Below, in pieces: positions 49,649 through 63,700 of a stretch of DNA of 64,000 nt. The notes under the pieces were generated by a model, which was given only the letters and a program-made list of their open reading frames with translations, did not search any database and was not told the DNA's origin. The stretch's first letter is position 1. Every line of letters starts with the position of its first letter. Source of the DNA: Erythrocercus mccallii (lineage: Eukaryota > Chordata > Aves > Passeriformes > Dicruridae); contig VZRG01000881.1 in assembly GCA_013397435.1 (NCBI GenBank), positions 237,754 through 301,753 of the forward strand. Reading direction: 5' to 3'. Both the position numbers and the translations under genes were made by a program.

Positions 49649-52600
49649 AGATTCCTACAAAATTTGGTTTCCTACTGAAGTGGGAGAAAGAGACAGCAGT
49701 CATCAGCACTTATCTTCAGCAAATACAATTTTGCCTCTTTAAGCTTCTATCACCCTGCTGGCTCCAGGTGCTCACCAGCCAATCAGGGCATTTTGTTATC
49801 GAGTTACTCCAGAGGAAAATTTAGAATTCTTCAAAAACAAACCCAGACCATTGAAAACGGTCTCTCCAAACCAACAGTGTGTGGAGCACATCCCAGCAGT
49901 GCCTCCAGTCTCCTGCACAGGCAGAGCAGCTGCCATGGGAGCTTCTGGCCATCCTAAACAAACATCAGCTACGGGCAGGAACGTCAAGGCATCCATGCCA
50001 GGGAAGGCAGACGGCCACTTGAGCTGCCCAGGACTTCAGCAGTCCTCATTCAGAGTGGAACAGGACACTGGGACACAGATTGCCATCACATCCCCTCTCT
50101 CTCTCTCTTGTTTTTTAACTTTGTTTTTCGGTCATACTTTCTCCTTAAACTGTCTTGGGGTGCGTTTACAAAACCTCACCCATCCAAATTTGCTCAGCAG
50201 TCACTCAGAACCATCCCCCTTCTGGAGTCAGGGGATGCTTTGCTTTTTTGTATTTTTCATCCATCCCACACCAACAAATTTTAAAAAGCTTTCATTAATA
50301 AACCTCTGTTTAGGTTTAATACAAACCAAGATTTTTTCACAAATCCAAGATTTCTCTTACAATGTGGAATTACATTTTTGAAAGGACTGCATAAACCATC
50401 TCAGAAGAACATTCACCTGCTTGTCAAAGGGTTTGGAATCTTACACCATCAACAGCAAGACAGCTTGCACTGGGCAGCAGAGATTTTGAAGACCAGAACA
50501 AACCATTAGCTCATTTAATTTGATCCATCACACAAGGCAGTCTCCCACAGTCCCCGCCCCATATTAAAGCTCATACCTTGAGTCCAACCAAAAGTCTCCC
50601 AGAAAGTCATTCTGTCATGATCTGAGTACATCAAAAGCAAGAAAACGTACAACCAACACACAGTTTGGCTTTCTCTATCCAGAAGTGTCCAGCTTTTAAT
50701 TTTCCTGTCCTTAATTTGGAGCTCTTGGTTATTCACATGCTTTCCTCCACCAAATTAAAGGCCTGTTATCTGTCCCAGTGATATGCAAAACAGAGCAAAG
50801 CCCAGTTATTCAATTCAATCTGACAAAGAGAGAGAATTTATCCCTGTCCAACTGGAGCAGCTTCCAAGACTAGTGGAAAACCACACTTCTACTTCAGCTA
50901 CACGAATTTATACCAGTAAGAAATGTGACCCACACCGTCTCAGCAGCCGTTTTCAATAAGGTGCTAAAGGATAATGATTTCTAAGAATATTTATTAATAA
51001 AATGCAAATTATAACAAAGCTGATGTCTAGCACTTACCTCACACTCTTTTTTCTCACCTATCCAGGCTACGTTCACAGTAATGAAACAAATGTTCACTCT
51101 CATATTTATGTTCTGTTCAAAATTTCTGTGCTTCTCCACACCTCTACTCAGCTGTATCTAAATGATGGCAACCAGACGAAGATAATATGATTTTAAAAAT
51201 AAATCAGAACAGTGCAGAGATGTTCTTTTGGGTTTGTTTTTTTTTAAGTCTACAAAATGAGTCCCTTCCCTTTGCTTCATCTCCAGTCACCACAGCTAAT
51301 AATAAACTGTGCTCTCTCATAAGCAAAGTGATTTCTCTCAGTAGAGAAAGCAGACTATTTCTGCTTTATAGAGCAAACATTTACACAATCCTCATGGCTC
51401 CTAGGATTCCTCATATCACAAGTTTCCTATTTAGAAACCTCCTCTCACATACACATCCCACCAGGCTGTGTCAGTGGAAGGGCTTAAAATACAGATTGCT
51501 TCCTTCTTTACACAGTCCTGCCCTAACCCTTGCACTCTTCTTAAGAGGCAAAAGAAATCAAGATTGCTATTGAAATCACACAGCATGTAACACACTGCAG
51601 AACAACTAGGAATTTTAGCCTTTAAGAGGTGATAGGGATTTCCCGTAAAGGTGTGAGGTTTAACTGTGGATGCATCCCACAAAGAAAAGGGAGAACACAG
51701 ACAAATCTTTGTTTGGGCACTTTAGAGAAAATTACAACTGTAACACAACCTGGAAATCAAATAGCAATCTCTGGAAAGCCAGCCTCACATCAGGACATCA
51801 GAAATATCAGCACAATTCAACACAGGCTCTCCCCAAGTCCCTTCAGGTCAGTGACGTCTGTTTTCACTGCTGAAAGAATACCTAACCCCCAGCTAACAAC
51901 AGAAGCCAGTATTTGCAACAACAATTAAAACATCACTAATTACAAAATAATTAACTCCTAATAACTGTAGGCTTTTTCAGCTGTACAGCAGCATCTCAGG
52001 GCAGATGCCTGAGCAAGCCTTCTCTCACTGCCTGTGGGACGAGAACATCAAACACCAGACTGCTGCAAACATCAGTGTATTAAAACTGCCCGCTTCAACA
52101 GAAATGAGCAATTGCAAAGAGCCTTTGTCAAGCCATGTGGAGCACTTTCTAATACTCTAACTGCGTCAGAGGAGCTGACCTGCTTGCATTCCAGCAGGAG
52201 TTTTGAGCTGACTTCAAGTCGCACGCAGGAGTTAAGAGAATGAAGAGCCGCGCTGGAGTTGTTTTACAAAAGCAGCCGACAGCGAGGTCTGCTTTTGTTA
52301 ATATAATCATTATATGAAAAAGATGTCAAATGCTAGCTTTTATGCCAGCCGAAACTTCGTCTTGGGAAAAATGCTCTTTGAAAGTTGCAATCACTCCAGC
52401 TGCCTTCAAACCAAGCATTTTAGACCAAAAGAATCATTTTAGTTTCTTTTTATTTTCCCCTTCACACGAAGCCCAATTATTTCCTTGCTATAATATGATG
52501 GGTCCACCTCTCCATTTGCTGCTGGATGTGCACCCCACCCAGTACCCACAGTTCTCACCAGACACCCAACCTGTACTTCAAATTCCATCCAAACCCATTC

Positions 52601-54000
52601 TTGAAATACCTTCCCAGACTCCCAGCAGGAGTCCAATCCCCATCCAATATCCAGTTCCCACCAGCTTCTGAAATCCTCTCACTCTACAGCCTCAATCCCT
52701 CTTCCTGCTCCCAGTAAGGTTCCTCCCCCACAAATTACTCCCCTGGACCAATCTTACATAGAAAGCCCTTAAGCCTAAACTCACCTAAAGCATTTTGATA
52801 ACAGGAAAGCATCTAGGTGTGGATTATTTTATACCTAAGTGAAATGCACAGGGACATACAGCCAGACGACCCCAAGCATAACTTATCTTTAAGCCAGTGT
52901 GACAATCAGAAGAAACAGCAAAATCAGAATCCCCTCGGCTCCTCCATTAATATGAGACTTTGCCTACAGCAGCCGTGGAAAATTGCATCGAGGTTTGAAT
53001 GGTATTTCCTATCAGCTGTGGGAGTGATACTGAAGGTCACAGCAAAAGCACTGCACCTGCCTCAAGTTTTACTCATAGCAGCAGAGGAAGAAGCAGCCAA
53101 GAAGTTTGTCCAGAAAAGTTTAGAGAAAGTTGCAAGGGATGGAAGAGATCTCCAAAGGCGACTTTAAGCAAGGTGAGGCGTATATGGCAATAAACCCAGA
53201 GCTCAAAAATCACTCACAAGGCATAAGCACTTCTCTCTCCTCCCTGTTAAATCACACTTCCCTCCCCCAGATGAGAGCTGTCGGGAGCTCTGCGCCAGCC
53301 AGAGGAACAGACTGGGATGAGTGGGGAGAGATTAATTGAAAACTGAGAAAGAGGAGGATGCTCAAGATAGCAAGCAGCAGCTCTGCAGGGCAAACAGGGA
53401 AGAGAAACTGTGCTCAAAAAGCAGATTTAGAGAACTGGGTGGCAAATGTCTAGAGTCACTGGGGCTTGGGACTGCAAACAAATTTCCTAATGACAGAAGC
53501 AGTGAGACACTCTTTTTGGACCCACACAAGCCTTGCTTCTGGGGTGATGAGTCCTCTTCCCCACAGCCTCTGGTTTCCACAACTCTGAAAACTAGAATTT
53601 TCTCTGAGCTTCATTTCTCATCCATAAATCAGAGTAACGATGCCATGTCTAGCTCCTGGGGTCTTCCCGCAAGCAAGACTTTAACTGTTGTGAAACTATG
53701 CAAATATCACTCATGTTACTACAAAGGATACCAAGACAGTCACAACACGAGGTCTGGTTCTGGTCTTAGCATCCTCAGAAGAAATGAAGTCATTTCACAC
53801 TAAGAAAGAAACACCTCTTTCTTTTTCTTCTTCAAACTAAGAAAGTCATGCAACTTCAAATCTGTTCCAAGAGAACAGTTCTCATAGGTTAGGAAAAAAA
53901 TATGTAAATAAGTAACAAAATTCACTGGTACCAGCCCAGACAGAACCAGACCTGCCACTGCTTGAGAGGTGGGACCCACAGGGACTCCTCATGGATACCA
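49649..54000. other. Unique noncoding sequence
   Basis: Includes a (CT)n stretch at about 50096-50109. Frames of 176 codons (49851-50381) and 155 codons (53336-53803) have no recognisable domain or splice context. A good minus-strand donor (GAG then GTAAGT) lies near 51038, but no strong acceptor bounds an exon before it. Confidence 0.5.
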
Positions 54001-57000
54001 CAGATCTAAGAAAAATGAATATGCAGTGCCCATTGCCTCTCTTGACTGCTTTAAAGGAGTTCCTCCGGTTTAACCCAGAAGGGGCCTCACACCCCATTTA
54101 AAACAACTCATATGTGTCTTTACAGTAGATAATTCTTCTCTTTTAGAGAGGGAAGTAAATTAAACTCTGAACCCTAATCACATTAATAGCCCCGCCTGAC
54201 ACTGTAAATCACCGATGTAGCATTTTGTTCATGCCCATAAATTACTGACACCATGCCCTCCTGCAGAAGATTCCTTCTCCTTAAAAGCATATTAATGTTT
54301 GCACCCAGTCTCCTTTCTAAATACACTGGCTCACACTGTCAGCTTTCCCTGTGCTCTAGGCACCAATTTCAAATTTCATAACCAATGATATCATTCTCCT
54401 TTGCAGCAGTAATTTGATTACTGCTCTTGGGTGTGACAGGCATTTGTGACCATTTCTTCCTGTCTTCATCTGAAATTCCTAATCTTCCTTCCCTCCCTCC
54501 TCCCCGCAAAACCTGTGCAAAATTGATAAAATAACATCAATAAATCAAGGCTCTCGCATTTTCCCCTGAAGGGACTGCATTCCAGATTCCTTCTCTGAAA
54601 CACAAACAAGGACATAGTTCATCTAGTTCAACAGCATGACCAAAAGGGGTATAAAATGATGATGATGTTTTGTGGCAGTTATTGCCAGTTTAGTTAATAT
54701 GACTGACTGCTTTTCCTGTGCAACCTGTCTCTTCTAGATTACACTATCTTTGAAATAATCACCACTACCACCTAACATTTAGTAATAATTTACTCCACAG
54801 CAATTGGTATGACAGAGCCCCCATCAGCTGAAACAAAATTGCAACATTCTAGGGAAAAAAAATTAATTCACATTTGTTTCTGACAAGTTCAGAGTCCCTG
54901 CTGACCACCCTGTAGACTGCACTGTTGAAGTACAGTACATTTAGAACTTTTCATATACAGCATCAAAGGAATAGAGTTCAAACTAAAGTTGCCACTTTAT
55001 TCCCACTAATTTCAGAAGTTTTAATGACAGCAAGAACAGGAGGCAAGAATCTGTGCATTAATCAAGTTCCAAAACAAGCTGCAGAAAGATGCCTGCCCAT
55101 CCCTGAATTTGGCTGATTTCATCAATCACACAATTCTTAAGGACACTTAAAACCACTTCCATTTCCACACACATCTGGAGAGACTGAAAGTGGAATGCAG
55201 CCGATAGCACCTACTGCGTTTTCTTTCAGGGAAAGTGGTTTTTTTCCATGTGAAGTTACTGATTTCTCTCTACCCCCCATTAATACAAAGCCTTCCAGAG
55301 GCAGGCTGGGGATCACACACACATTCTCTTAGCCAAGGCTGAGTAAAACAGAACTTTGATTTTTCCCCCCTCATACGTAACGTTGGGGTGAGATAAAATA
55401 CTGCATGTGGGATATAGATTTAGACTATGGAAGCTTAGTACAGGTGACCTAATTCAAAAGACAGATTTCCAAGAAACAGATAATTCAGGCTTTTTTCTTC
55501 TAACTGCTTTTTTAAAGTATCTGATTTAAGTTAGAAGTAACTTGTGACCTCAGATTCCATAAAGTATTCTGTTCTCCCTTGAGGTAACTCAGAGCAAGCC
55601 AATTTTTTATGTTGGGCAACCACACTGACATAAGAATTTCCATTAAACTTTTATCTGCAAACATGATGCAACGGTGCTAATTTACAACTCTCAAGAGACA
55701 GTCCATGGCTGAGATAAAAGTAAATGGACCACACAAGCAAAAGAATTTTCAACTTTCAGATGCTGAATTAGGGCAAAAACAATTGTCCAAACTGTCATAT
55801 TTAATCATTATTAGTTATTTATCCTATGGGAGAAAAATATGTCAAGAGTTTGTCAGGCTGACGGAACCATTAACATGAGGAACCCCCCGTAAGTCAGATG
55901 CAGTTTTTTACTCAGAAGAGTTGCTAATCTTTTCCTAGAATTAAAGCCCAAATGCTCATACTTGAACTTTGAAAAGGCTGAAGCAGCAGAACATAACTGA
56001 ACCAAAACTTTTCTTTGAAAAGAGCAATGCACATTCCTGGAATGAATAATTCCTTCTTGTCTGTTCTGTTAATTCCTTCTTCTTGACATTTGTATTTCTA
56101 TCATAAATTAGCTGCAATTTTCTTTTCCCACAAGATGAAACCTGTGCTAGTAGATAAGTTCATATTCACTGTGAATTACTGAAGCATTCATGTAACTTTT
56201 TTCTTGCAGATTATTTTCACAGAAATTCCTTTTAAGCAAGGCAGAAGCAAGTTCTTTTACAATGCCACAGCAGCAATTTGTATTGCTCTTTTAGTTTCGA
56301 TTTACTGAGCTAATAAAGACACTCATCAAATTAAACATAACAAGTGATTTCAAATTTAAAATTATCATTCTGACTTCAAACTATATATATGAAGCTTACA
56401 TGTTGCTTTTGCTCCCAGATGGAACTGAAAAGAAACAGCAGATCTGACCTAAAAAGCTGCTTGGAGGAACTACAGCAGAAAAGTGGCATCACATTTTGCT
56501 GCTCTTCAAAACCATCTATTTGTTCAGGGTCCCTTTCAGACTAAAAATGGTATTACCATTTTTCCTAAGGCAAACGTGTGAGGAATTAAAAAAATAAAAT
56601 AAGAAAATAATATCTCAAACAGTGGTTGGAAAGATACTATTGCAAAAATCTATATCCACACATCCCTATTTGCCAGCGTCACAGTTTATGGAACAGAGAA
56701 CAATTCAGTATTTCAAAGGAAGCCAATAACCATCATGAGAGCTCCCATGGGTGACGTTACTTAATCTGCAGCTTCATCTTCCAGAGGAAAAAGGAGCCTA
56801 CGAGGAAAAACTATTTCCATAAACAAGGGTCTTAAAAGCTGAAGAGAAAAAAGGTTTTGGGTAAGTTTCAAAATTTGGGCACTTCTGTCTAATGATCCTG
56901 GTCATGCCTTTCCTCCCCCTCAAAGCTGGGGAATAATTTAAAGCAAATGAAAGCTCAAGACTTTGGGAAATGCAGATCTTGGGAAGCACTACATCAAAAG

Positions 57001-58330
57001 GGGCCAACAGGAAGAAGGAATTTCTTTATTTCTGCATCAGACTCCCTGTGGCTCTGCCACAGCAGCAGCAGTAACACTTTACACCTTCCAGAGCACGCGC
57101 CCCACTACACACCTCACCTGAGCGACTCCATCCCTGCCAGAACAAATTTTAAAGCAGTTTGTTACTCCTCATCCTCCTCTTTGATCATTTCAAAGCTTTG
57201 AACAGCAACAGACTGCTGAGGAGAGAGCTACCAGCACCAACAGGGAGAGAGGATCTGCTACAGCTGATATGCAGCACACAGAGACAGCGTGCAAGGGATC
57301 TCCCAGGGAGGAAAAGCAGAAGGAATTGCAGGCACTTCATCCTACAAGGATCAACAAATCCCACAGACAGACTGCAATTGCATGAAATTGTTCTGCAAAA
57401 GGGAATATGAAAGGAACAGAAGTTACCTGCAATTTCATAGTTCACATTGAAATGCAGCCTACATTTTTAGGAGACTGAGGAAAAAGGGCTTTATTTATGT
57501 CTGTTTGGAGGACATAGGGAAAGCAAGAGGGTAAGGGAGGAAGATTGCCTTCTGCCAATTTTGAGACCAGGCAAGTGGCTTAGCTAAATAAACAAGGCCT
57601 TCAGAAGTACACTGATAATATTTTAAAACCATAAACAAAATCTGAATTCCATTGGCAAAGCTGTAAAACCTGCCTGGAGACTACACACGGTGCTCTGATC
57701 ACACTGGCTCCTCAGAGCTGACCCATAAAAGCCAGAGCAATTACTGACAGATGCATTAAAAATTTCTGACTCGCTTTTTGGGGGAACAAGCCACGGATTT
57801 GTGTTTGGAAGCTATTCCAAAACTGTTAAGAATCATGTAGAATAAACAGCCTTTTGCTCAGCTGCCAACATACCAGCCCAAAAGCTTGACGAGGTGGCTT
57901 CAGAGAGAAACAAAAAGCCTCTGTGTCTGTACCTACTACAGCTTGCACTAAATTCCCCTCCCTGACACAGAGGATCTCGGTGCCAGGGAACAACAATGAA
58001 CTCGCAGGCCAAAGGCTCACATCTGCTGCTTGGCTTTGAAATCCTTCCTCGCTTTTACAGGCTCGAATTGCAAAGGATGCCAGAGGCCAGTGCTGCTTGG
58101 AGGACCCCACTGACCACTCTGTGGCCACACAGACCAGCCTGGAGACCTTCCCTGCTCAACAGCTTCAGGTTTTGAAGGGCTGCTTCCCACACACAGTTAC
58201 ACTGCCAATTCAAGACCTGAGTTTCCAGAAATCTCTTGTTGGTGCCCATCTGCTGGGATTAGAAGGTTCAAGATGCCTCCAAATGTTAATCAGGAGAATA
58301 GGAAGACAGGTCCTTCCATAATCCACAAAC
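54001..58330. other. Unique noncoding sequence
   Basis: No gene or repeat recognised. A minus-strand CAG then GTGAGG donor-like site near 57119 has only a 16-bp segment before the nearest plausible acceptor. Confidence 0.5.
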
Positions 58331-58463
58331 ACAGAATCATACAAACCACAGAACAGTCTGGGTTGGAAGGTCCCATGAGGATCATCACACCCTAGCATGG
58401 CAAGGAAACCTTCTGCTAAATCAGGTTGCTCAAAGCCCCATCCAGCCTGGCCTTGAACACTTC
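58331..58463 (-). repeat. CR1 LINE 3'-end fragment
   Basis: The plus strand shows ACAGAATCATACAAACCACA, then CTGGGTTGGAAGGTCCCATG, then GGTTGCTCAAAGCCCCATCC and AGCCTGGCCTTGAACACTTC, the reverse complement of the CR1 3' end. About 130 bp are clear; the match fades after GAACACTTC. The truncated 5' end of the element is at the right edge. Confidence 0.93.
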
Positions 58464-61400
58464 TTGGCTTGGGATAACATGCTGCTTTTCTTACTGGAAA
58501 GGAGATTAAATACAAAACTACCTCCTGTGTAAATCTGTCCAGCGGTTGCTGGCAGGAACGTGGTTCAGCCTCGGTCATTGCTTCACCAAAGCAAGCCCCA
58601 GCCTTTCCAGCTGAGAGCCCGTCCTTGTCCACAGACTGCTCAGGAGCTCCCTCCGAAATGGAACCAGCAGTGGCCAGGTGTCCCCTCTGCAGCCAAGTTT
58701 CAGGACCAGTAAAAGTTAGTTACCAAATGAAACACTGTGAGCAAGCATGAGCAGCCCTTCAGCTGTGACAGGAAACCAGACACAGGGTAATTCTTGTCTT
58801 TATTCACACATCATAGACTGACTGCAGTGATTTCAAACACTTGCCTTTTTTTTCTCTGCAATGCATACCATATCATTACCCCCTGAGAGGCCACTTTACA
58901 CTTGGCTCTCCTGCCTCCTTTCTCCTGCTTTGTTGTATAAAGTTATATGGAAAATAATACCTAAGTGGCTCTGCATCCTGCAGGGAAGTAGCTTAAAAGA
59001 TCACTCAGTCTTTCTGAAAATTTTCATGCCACTGCAAACAAAAAAAAAAAAGTCAGTCATTATACCTCAAACTTGACGGTTTCTTTTGGATTGAAAACCA
59101 TAGATTAAGTAAAAAATATTTATTTATTCAAACACATGGGTTTGCTTTCCACCAAAACACTTCTGACAGCTGCAAAGATGACAGTAACCTGTGATACCTG
59201 CTCTGCATCACCCTTGTGGCTGTCTTGTTATTTCTGGAAACCCAAAGGTATCACCTGAAAAATCAAATCATTCTGTCCTAATTAGAAGCTTCTGAAGACA
59301 AACTTCAACTGGGATGTACACTTCCCACACATTAAACACTAATTCAGAAAACAGGAAGCCCTTCTCAGCATGTCCTTCAGATGAGAGGTTGCAGACTTAA
59401 AAACACCAGGTTTAAAACCCAAGCTGAAAACTCGGCTGTTTAATAATGAAACACAGCAGTTGCGTTTCAGCTTCTGGAGTTCTTCTAGTAATAAATAAAA
59501 CCCTGGCTGCAGCAAGACAAGTTTTGAGAAGCTTCCTCACAGTCACTAAGTTTTACAGGACAGGAATTTACCCTCTCAATACAAACAGGGGGGTGATAAA
59601 CTCTTTCTCCTCACACAGCTGCTATGACAGGAGTGGGATAGAACTGCACTAAAGCCATGATAGTCCCTTTCCAGGGATGACACTGTCTTCTGTTTGGTGA
59701 TCAACCACACGGTTTGTGAACAATCGGGTTAAAATACCTCAAGTGCCACAGGTTCTCTGTGTTCATCTTTGTTGGTGGGAAACAGGAATATTAACTGGGC
59801 TGACTTAGCTTTTCTGCAGCAAACTCTCACTGCTTAAAAGCACCTCACAGTCAAGATCATTGCAAAAAATGCAGGTGCATTATTGCTGGACAAGCAGAAG
59901 TGCATGGGAGGGAAGTGAGCGCTTCAGATCCTGTTACTCTTCTCTGATCATCTAATGCTGCTCATAATGCTAATCTGTTCATTTATTAGGGATGTGAGAT
60001 AGTGTCCATTCTTGCTAGGCAAGGCAAGGACTACTAGCAGCCAATACACTAAATTAAAGGCTATTAATAACTTAATTTCCAAAGGCAGTTAATATTTTCA
60101 TTTGTGGCAAAAATTTAGTTGCTTGGTACTCTTTTCTGCAAAAACAGAACTTGTCTGGAGTAGGCTAGGAACTAGATATGACCCCAGTTGGGCTCTAAAT
60201 TACTGATGCAAACTTTTCAGGGCAGATATCCAGTGATTCAAGATCAACAACGTGACATAATTTTTGCCTGTGTGCTACCAAAAGCCAAAACACGCGTTGG
60301 GACTTTTTGACAGCATGTGTGTTTTAGGCAGCAAAAGCCTCGTGCCCTGAAACCAACAACGCTAATGGTTACATCACATAAGCACACAGTTTCTTAGAAA
60401 CACTTGCACTCTCAATTTTCACCTACTTAAAGGGAAGTGACAAGGCTGTAAGTCTCACAATCCAAGTACTGGTTCATCACATGAGGACGATTTATTTTTT
60501 ACCTTCTGAACAAGTGCTTAATAAGGCAACTCCAACATGTACTTTTATTTAATTAAACAATCTCCTGGTAACAGAATAGAAGACCTCTTTAGAACATTCT
60601 GTGTTCCTTCTAGCAGTGTGCAGCTGGAGTTATACAAATTACTGCATCCCCCCATGTTACTTTCTGACCTGGTATAAATTGGCATAAACCTGCCAAGTTC
60701 TGCTGATTTACACCAAAGGGTTGCTGATCCACATAGTTTCGAGCTTCCAAAACGAGATACAAAAATATATTTGCTATGCCCCACCTGAGTAACATCTGAG
60801 GTCATCAATTGTCACTGGGGCAGCACATCCCCTCGCAGCCCCTCCCTGCCTGCCAGTCAAGTCCAGCACCAGACGGGTCCCTTTGGGCACCTCAGCCCCG
60901 TTTCACAGGAAGCAGTAACTGCTCCAATGAGGGCTTTAATCTCTTTAAAATTGCTAGAAGTAGCAAAGGGGGAAAGCATGCCAGTTCCTCTCTTAAATGT
61001 AATTAATGTGTAATGTTCTACTCTTGACCAGAGCTACAGGTAGAACTCGAAGGTTCAAGGCTCTGCTCGTCGTGATGCCTGCAGAGCATTCCAGCTGAAA
61101 ACTCTGTCGTTTACTCTTTAACTGAGAGGCCCTGAAATATAATCAATGTTCACTTTTGAAACCCCACAAGTTTAATTAACATTTTCAGAAACCCTCTATC
61201 ACATGTTTTATGTACAATCAATGCTGACCCATAAAGGGAAAGCACTATCACATTTTGGTATACAAGAAGTTTGCTCTTTAAGATGAAAACAATCAATTAC
61301 TGATCATCTAACTGCCTCTGTGTGCATTTCTATTGCTCTTCTGTTATGGCAGATTAGACATTATTATGTCCCAAGAAAGCAAAAATGCTATGAAATTCTA

Positions 61401-63489
61401 CTTCTGATTTGTTCTGTACAAGATTTTATGTTATTCCTTAGGGTGGCAGATTTTCATTTTTTAAAAAAACCTACACAAAGCATTGTAGCAGCTAAGGTGG
61501 CAAAAAATAATTAAATCTTGCAACACCACAATTTGATCAATGTGTTCTGACACTGCTTCCTTCTAAATCATCCTTAGTATGCTGAGATCTGAATGCATGT
61601 TGACACATCAAGATACCATTGTGTGAGAGTTGTCATGCATTGAAAGAAACCTCTTCATAGACGTAACCCTGGTTTTAATATGTACTAGCAGATCATGCCA
61701 TAAGAAGCTTGTCATGCCCAGATTTTGTGTTTGAGTGTTGTTTTTTATTTCATCTGAGGTGGGGGATCAATCTGCAATGTTTTCAAAGAGGCATTACAAA
61801 AGATCAGTGAGAAAATTACTCGTTTTAAACATACAAGAACAATGCTTTCCTAGTTAGCATGCATAAATACGAGGCACAAAAAGCCCAGTGCTAGACATTG
61901 AGAGAAAAGATGTGCCAGGACATCCACGTTCTTCAGTTTTAGTTCATCAGGGATAGGTTGATAAAACGCTGAAGAAAAACCCTACCTTAAAATTCTGTTC
62001 AAAATCATCAGTTGAATTAGAAAAAGTAATGTTGGTGTTATTAGGTACATCTCAGCCAACCTGCCTAAATCAATAGCATTTACACTGGCCACTCAGAAAA
62101 GATGAGCTAATTGGTTTATATTTGCGACTAAAGACTTGAACACAGTAAGAGTAAGCCAAATTTCTTATTCTCTCTTCAAAGGACCTGAAACTGTACATCA
62201 CATGCAGGCATGTCTGGCGGCAGGCTAAAGAACAACCATCCTGTGGCAACATGTAAACCAGAGATTTGCACAAATGTGTGCAGCTAACCATAGAAACAGA
62301 AAGGATGTGTAAGTACATGCTGTGGACGCTACACTGAGCACAAAAGGTGCACAACTCTTACTGCTTAAACAATCTGGTCACAAAAGGCGGTGTATTCTTG
62401 GAAACGTGCATGTGTCATAGCAAATACTCCAATATTTTTTTGAAGCCCAAATGATATCCAGCAGTGTTTGAAGTCCCATTACTCCCTATCCCTAGGAAGT
62501 GAAGTACAGCTCAACCAAAGGAGGAGAAAAAGTCATTTCTCTTCAGAAGAGAAAAGGAAGAAGAAAAAAGAAAAGAAAGCTGAGCCAGCTTCCCCCTTTG
62601 AAGGAAGTGAAAAAATGAGGAGAAGGCAGCAGTGGGGTCTTGGGCTGCCTTATCAGCAGGCAGGCACCAGCTCCAGCCAGGAGCAGAGCACTCCTGGAGC
62701 CACAGCAGCCCGGCTTGGCTCTGTAGGAATATTCTGCTCTTTACCTTCTCCTGCACTGAACCTTGCATGTTAATCCCAAGAATTCTCCTTATTTAATAAA
62801 TGCATTAAAGTCTATTGATTTTCAGTGACTCTGAAAGGTCAAGTCAAAACAAAGCAGGAACATTTTGCAATGCATGGGGCTGTAAAGAGGAAAAAATTCC
62901 TAATGAGAGTAAGTGGTCACTGTGCAGATTGAAGAGAAACTTCAGCCAGTCAAATTCATGTCTAGTTACATGGATGGAAGCAGAGAGTAATTCCACTTGG
63001 GCCAAAGCTTCAAGCAATACCCTCTGTGGTCTTATGAGTTTTTATTTGCATGCTCAGGAGCCAGATTTTAATCTCAAAACCTCAGCCATTATTAGTATTT
63101 GTTTAAAGGCCAGGAAAGGGTGCTCTAATCTCTCACTGTGACCTCCTGTTCAATACAGACCAGAAAACGGAAGCCAAAAGCTTTGCCACCCATCTCACAG
63201 GGGAAGAGGGATGAAAAGTGATCCCCTGCCATATTCAGGGTATCCCAGGTCAAAACGGGCAATGGGAGCAAGTATGTGCCTAATTTTTAATATCTGTGAT
63301 ATGAAATCTTCCATACAAGCTAATTTATGGAACAGTCACATTTTCTTTTCCCAAACTTTTTCATTCCACCCAAACCTATCCACAATGAAAAATGATTCTG
63401 TGATTAGAGGCATGCTTAATTACTTTCCAGCAATAACATTTTATGAACCAAATTTTTATCCTAGCCTGCGTATTTTCTTATTTATTTTT
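58464..63489. other. Unique noncoding sequence
   Basis: An A12 run lies near 59040 and a purine-rich tract at 62515-62620. No gene or repeat recognised; minus and plus frames at 62468-62773 overlap and match nothing known. Confidence 0.5.
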
Positions 63490-63700
63490 ATATATTCATA
63501 AATATGCAAAGCCATTAAGATGATTATTAATTGCAGCAGAATGCAATTAAACGGCTTTCCACAATAGCAGCCTTTGAAACCGCAATGTGTATTCACTGTT
63601 TTTCCAGCACCTGGCTGCAATTATTTAGCTCTTTGAGGATCTCTGTTATCATGATATAATGAATGTTCTACTTAAATAGCATCGCTACCTGGAAGAAAGA
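63490..63700. promoter_or_regulatory. Candidate conserved noncoding element with paired homeodomain sites
   Basis: Contains the inverted repeat TTAATTGCA / TGCAATTAA (63527-63535 and 63542-63550) with a 6-bp gap, so two TAATTG-type cores face each other. Nearby are AATATGCAAAG, GCAATTATTTAGC and CATGATATAATG. The block is not simple repeat and has no open frame. It looks like developmental regulatory DNA; conservation untested. Confidence 0.3.

Noticed and set aside
49851..50381. 176-codon plus-strand open frame
   Set aside because: No motif, signal peptide or family resemblance; the composition changes sharply across the (CT)n tract, as in noncoding DNA.
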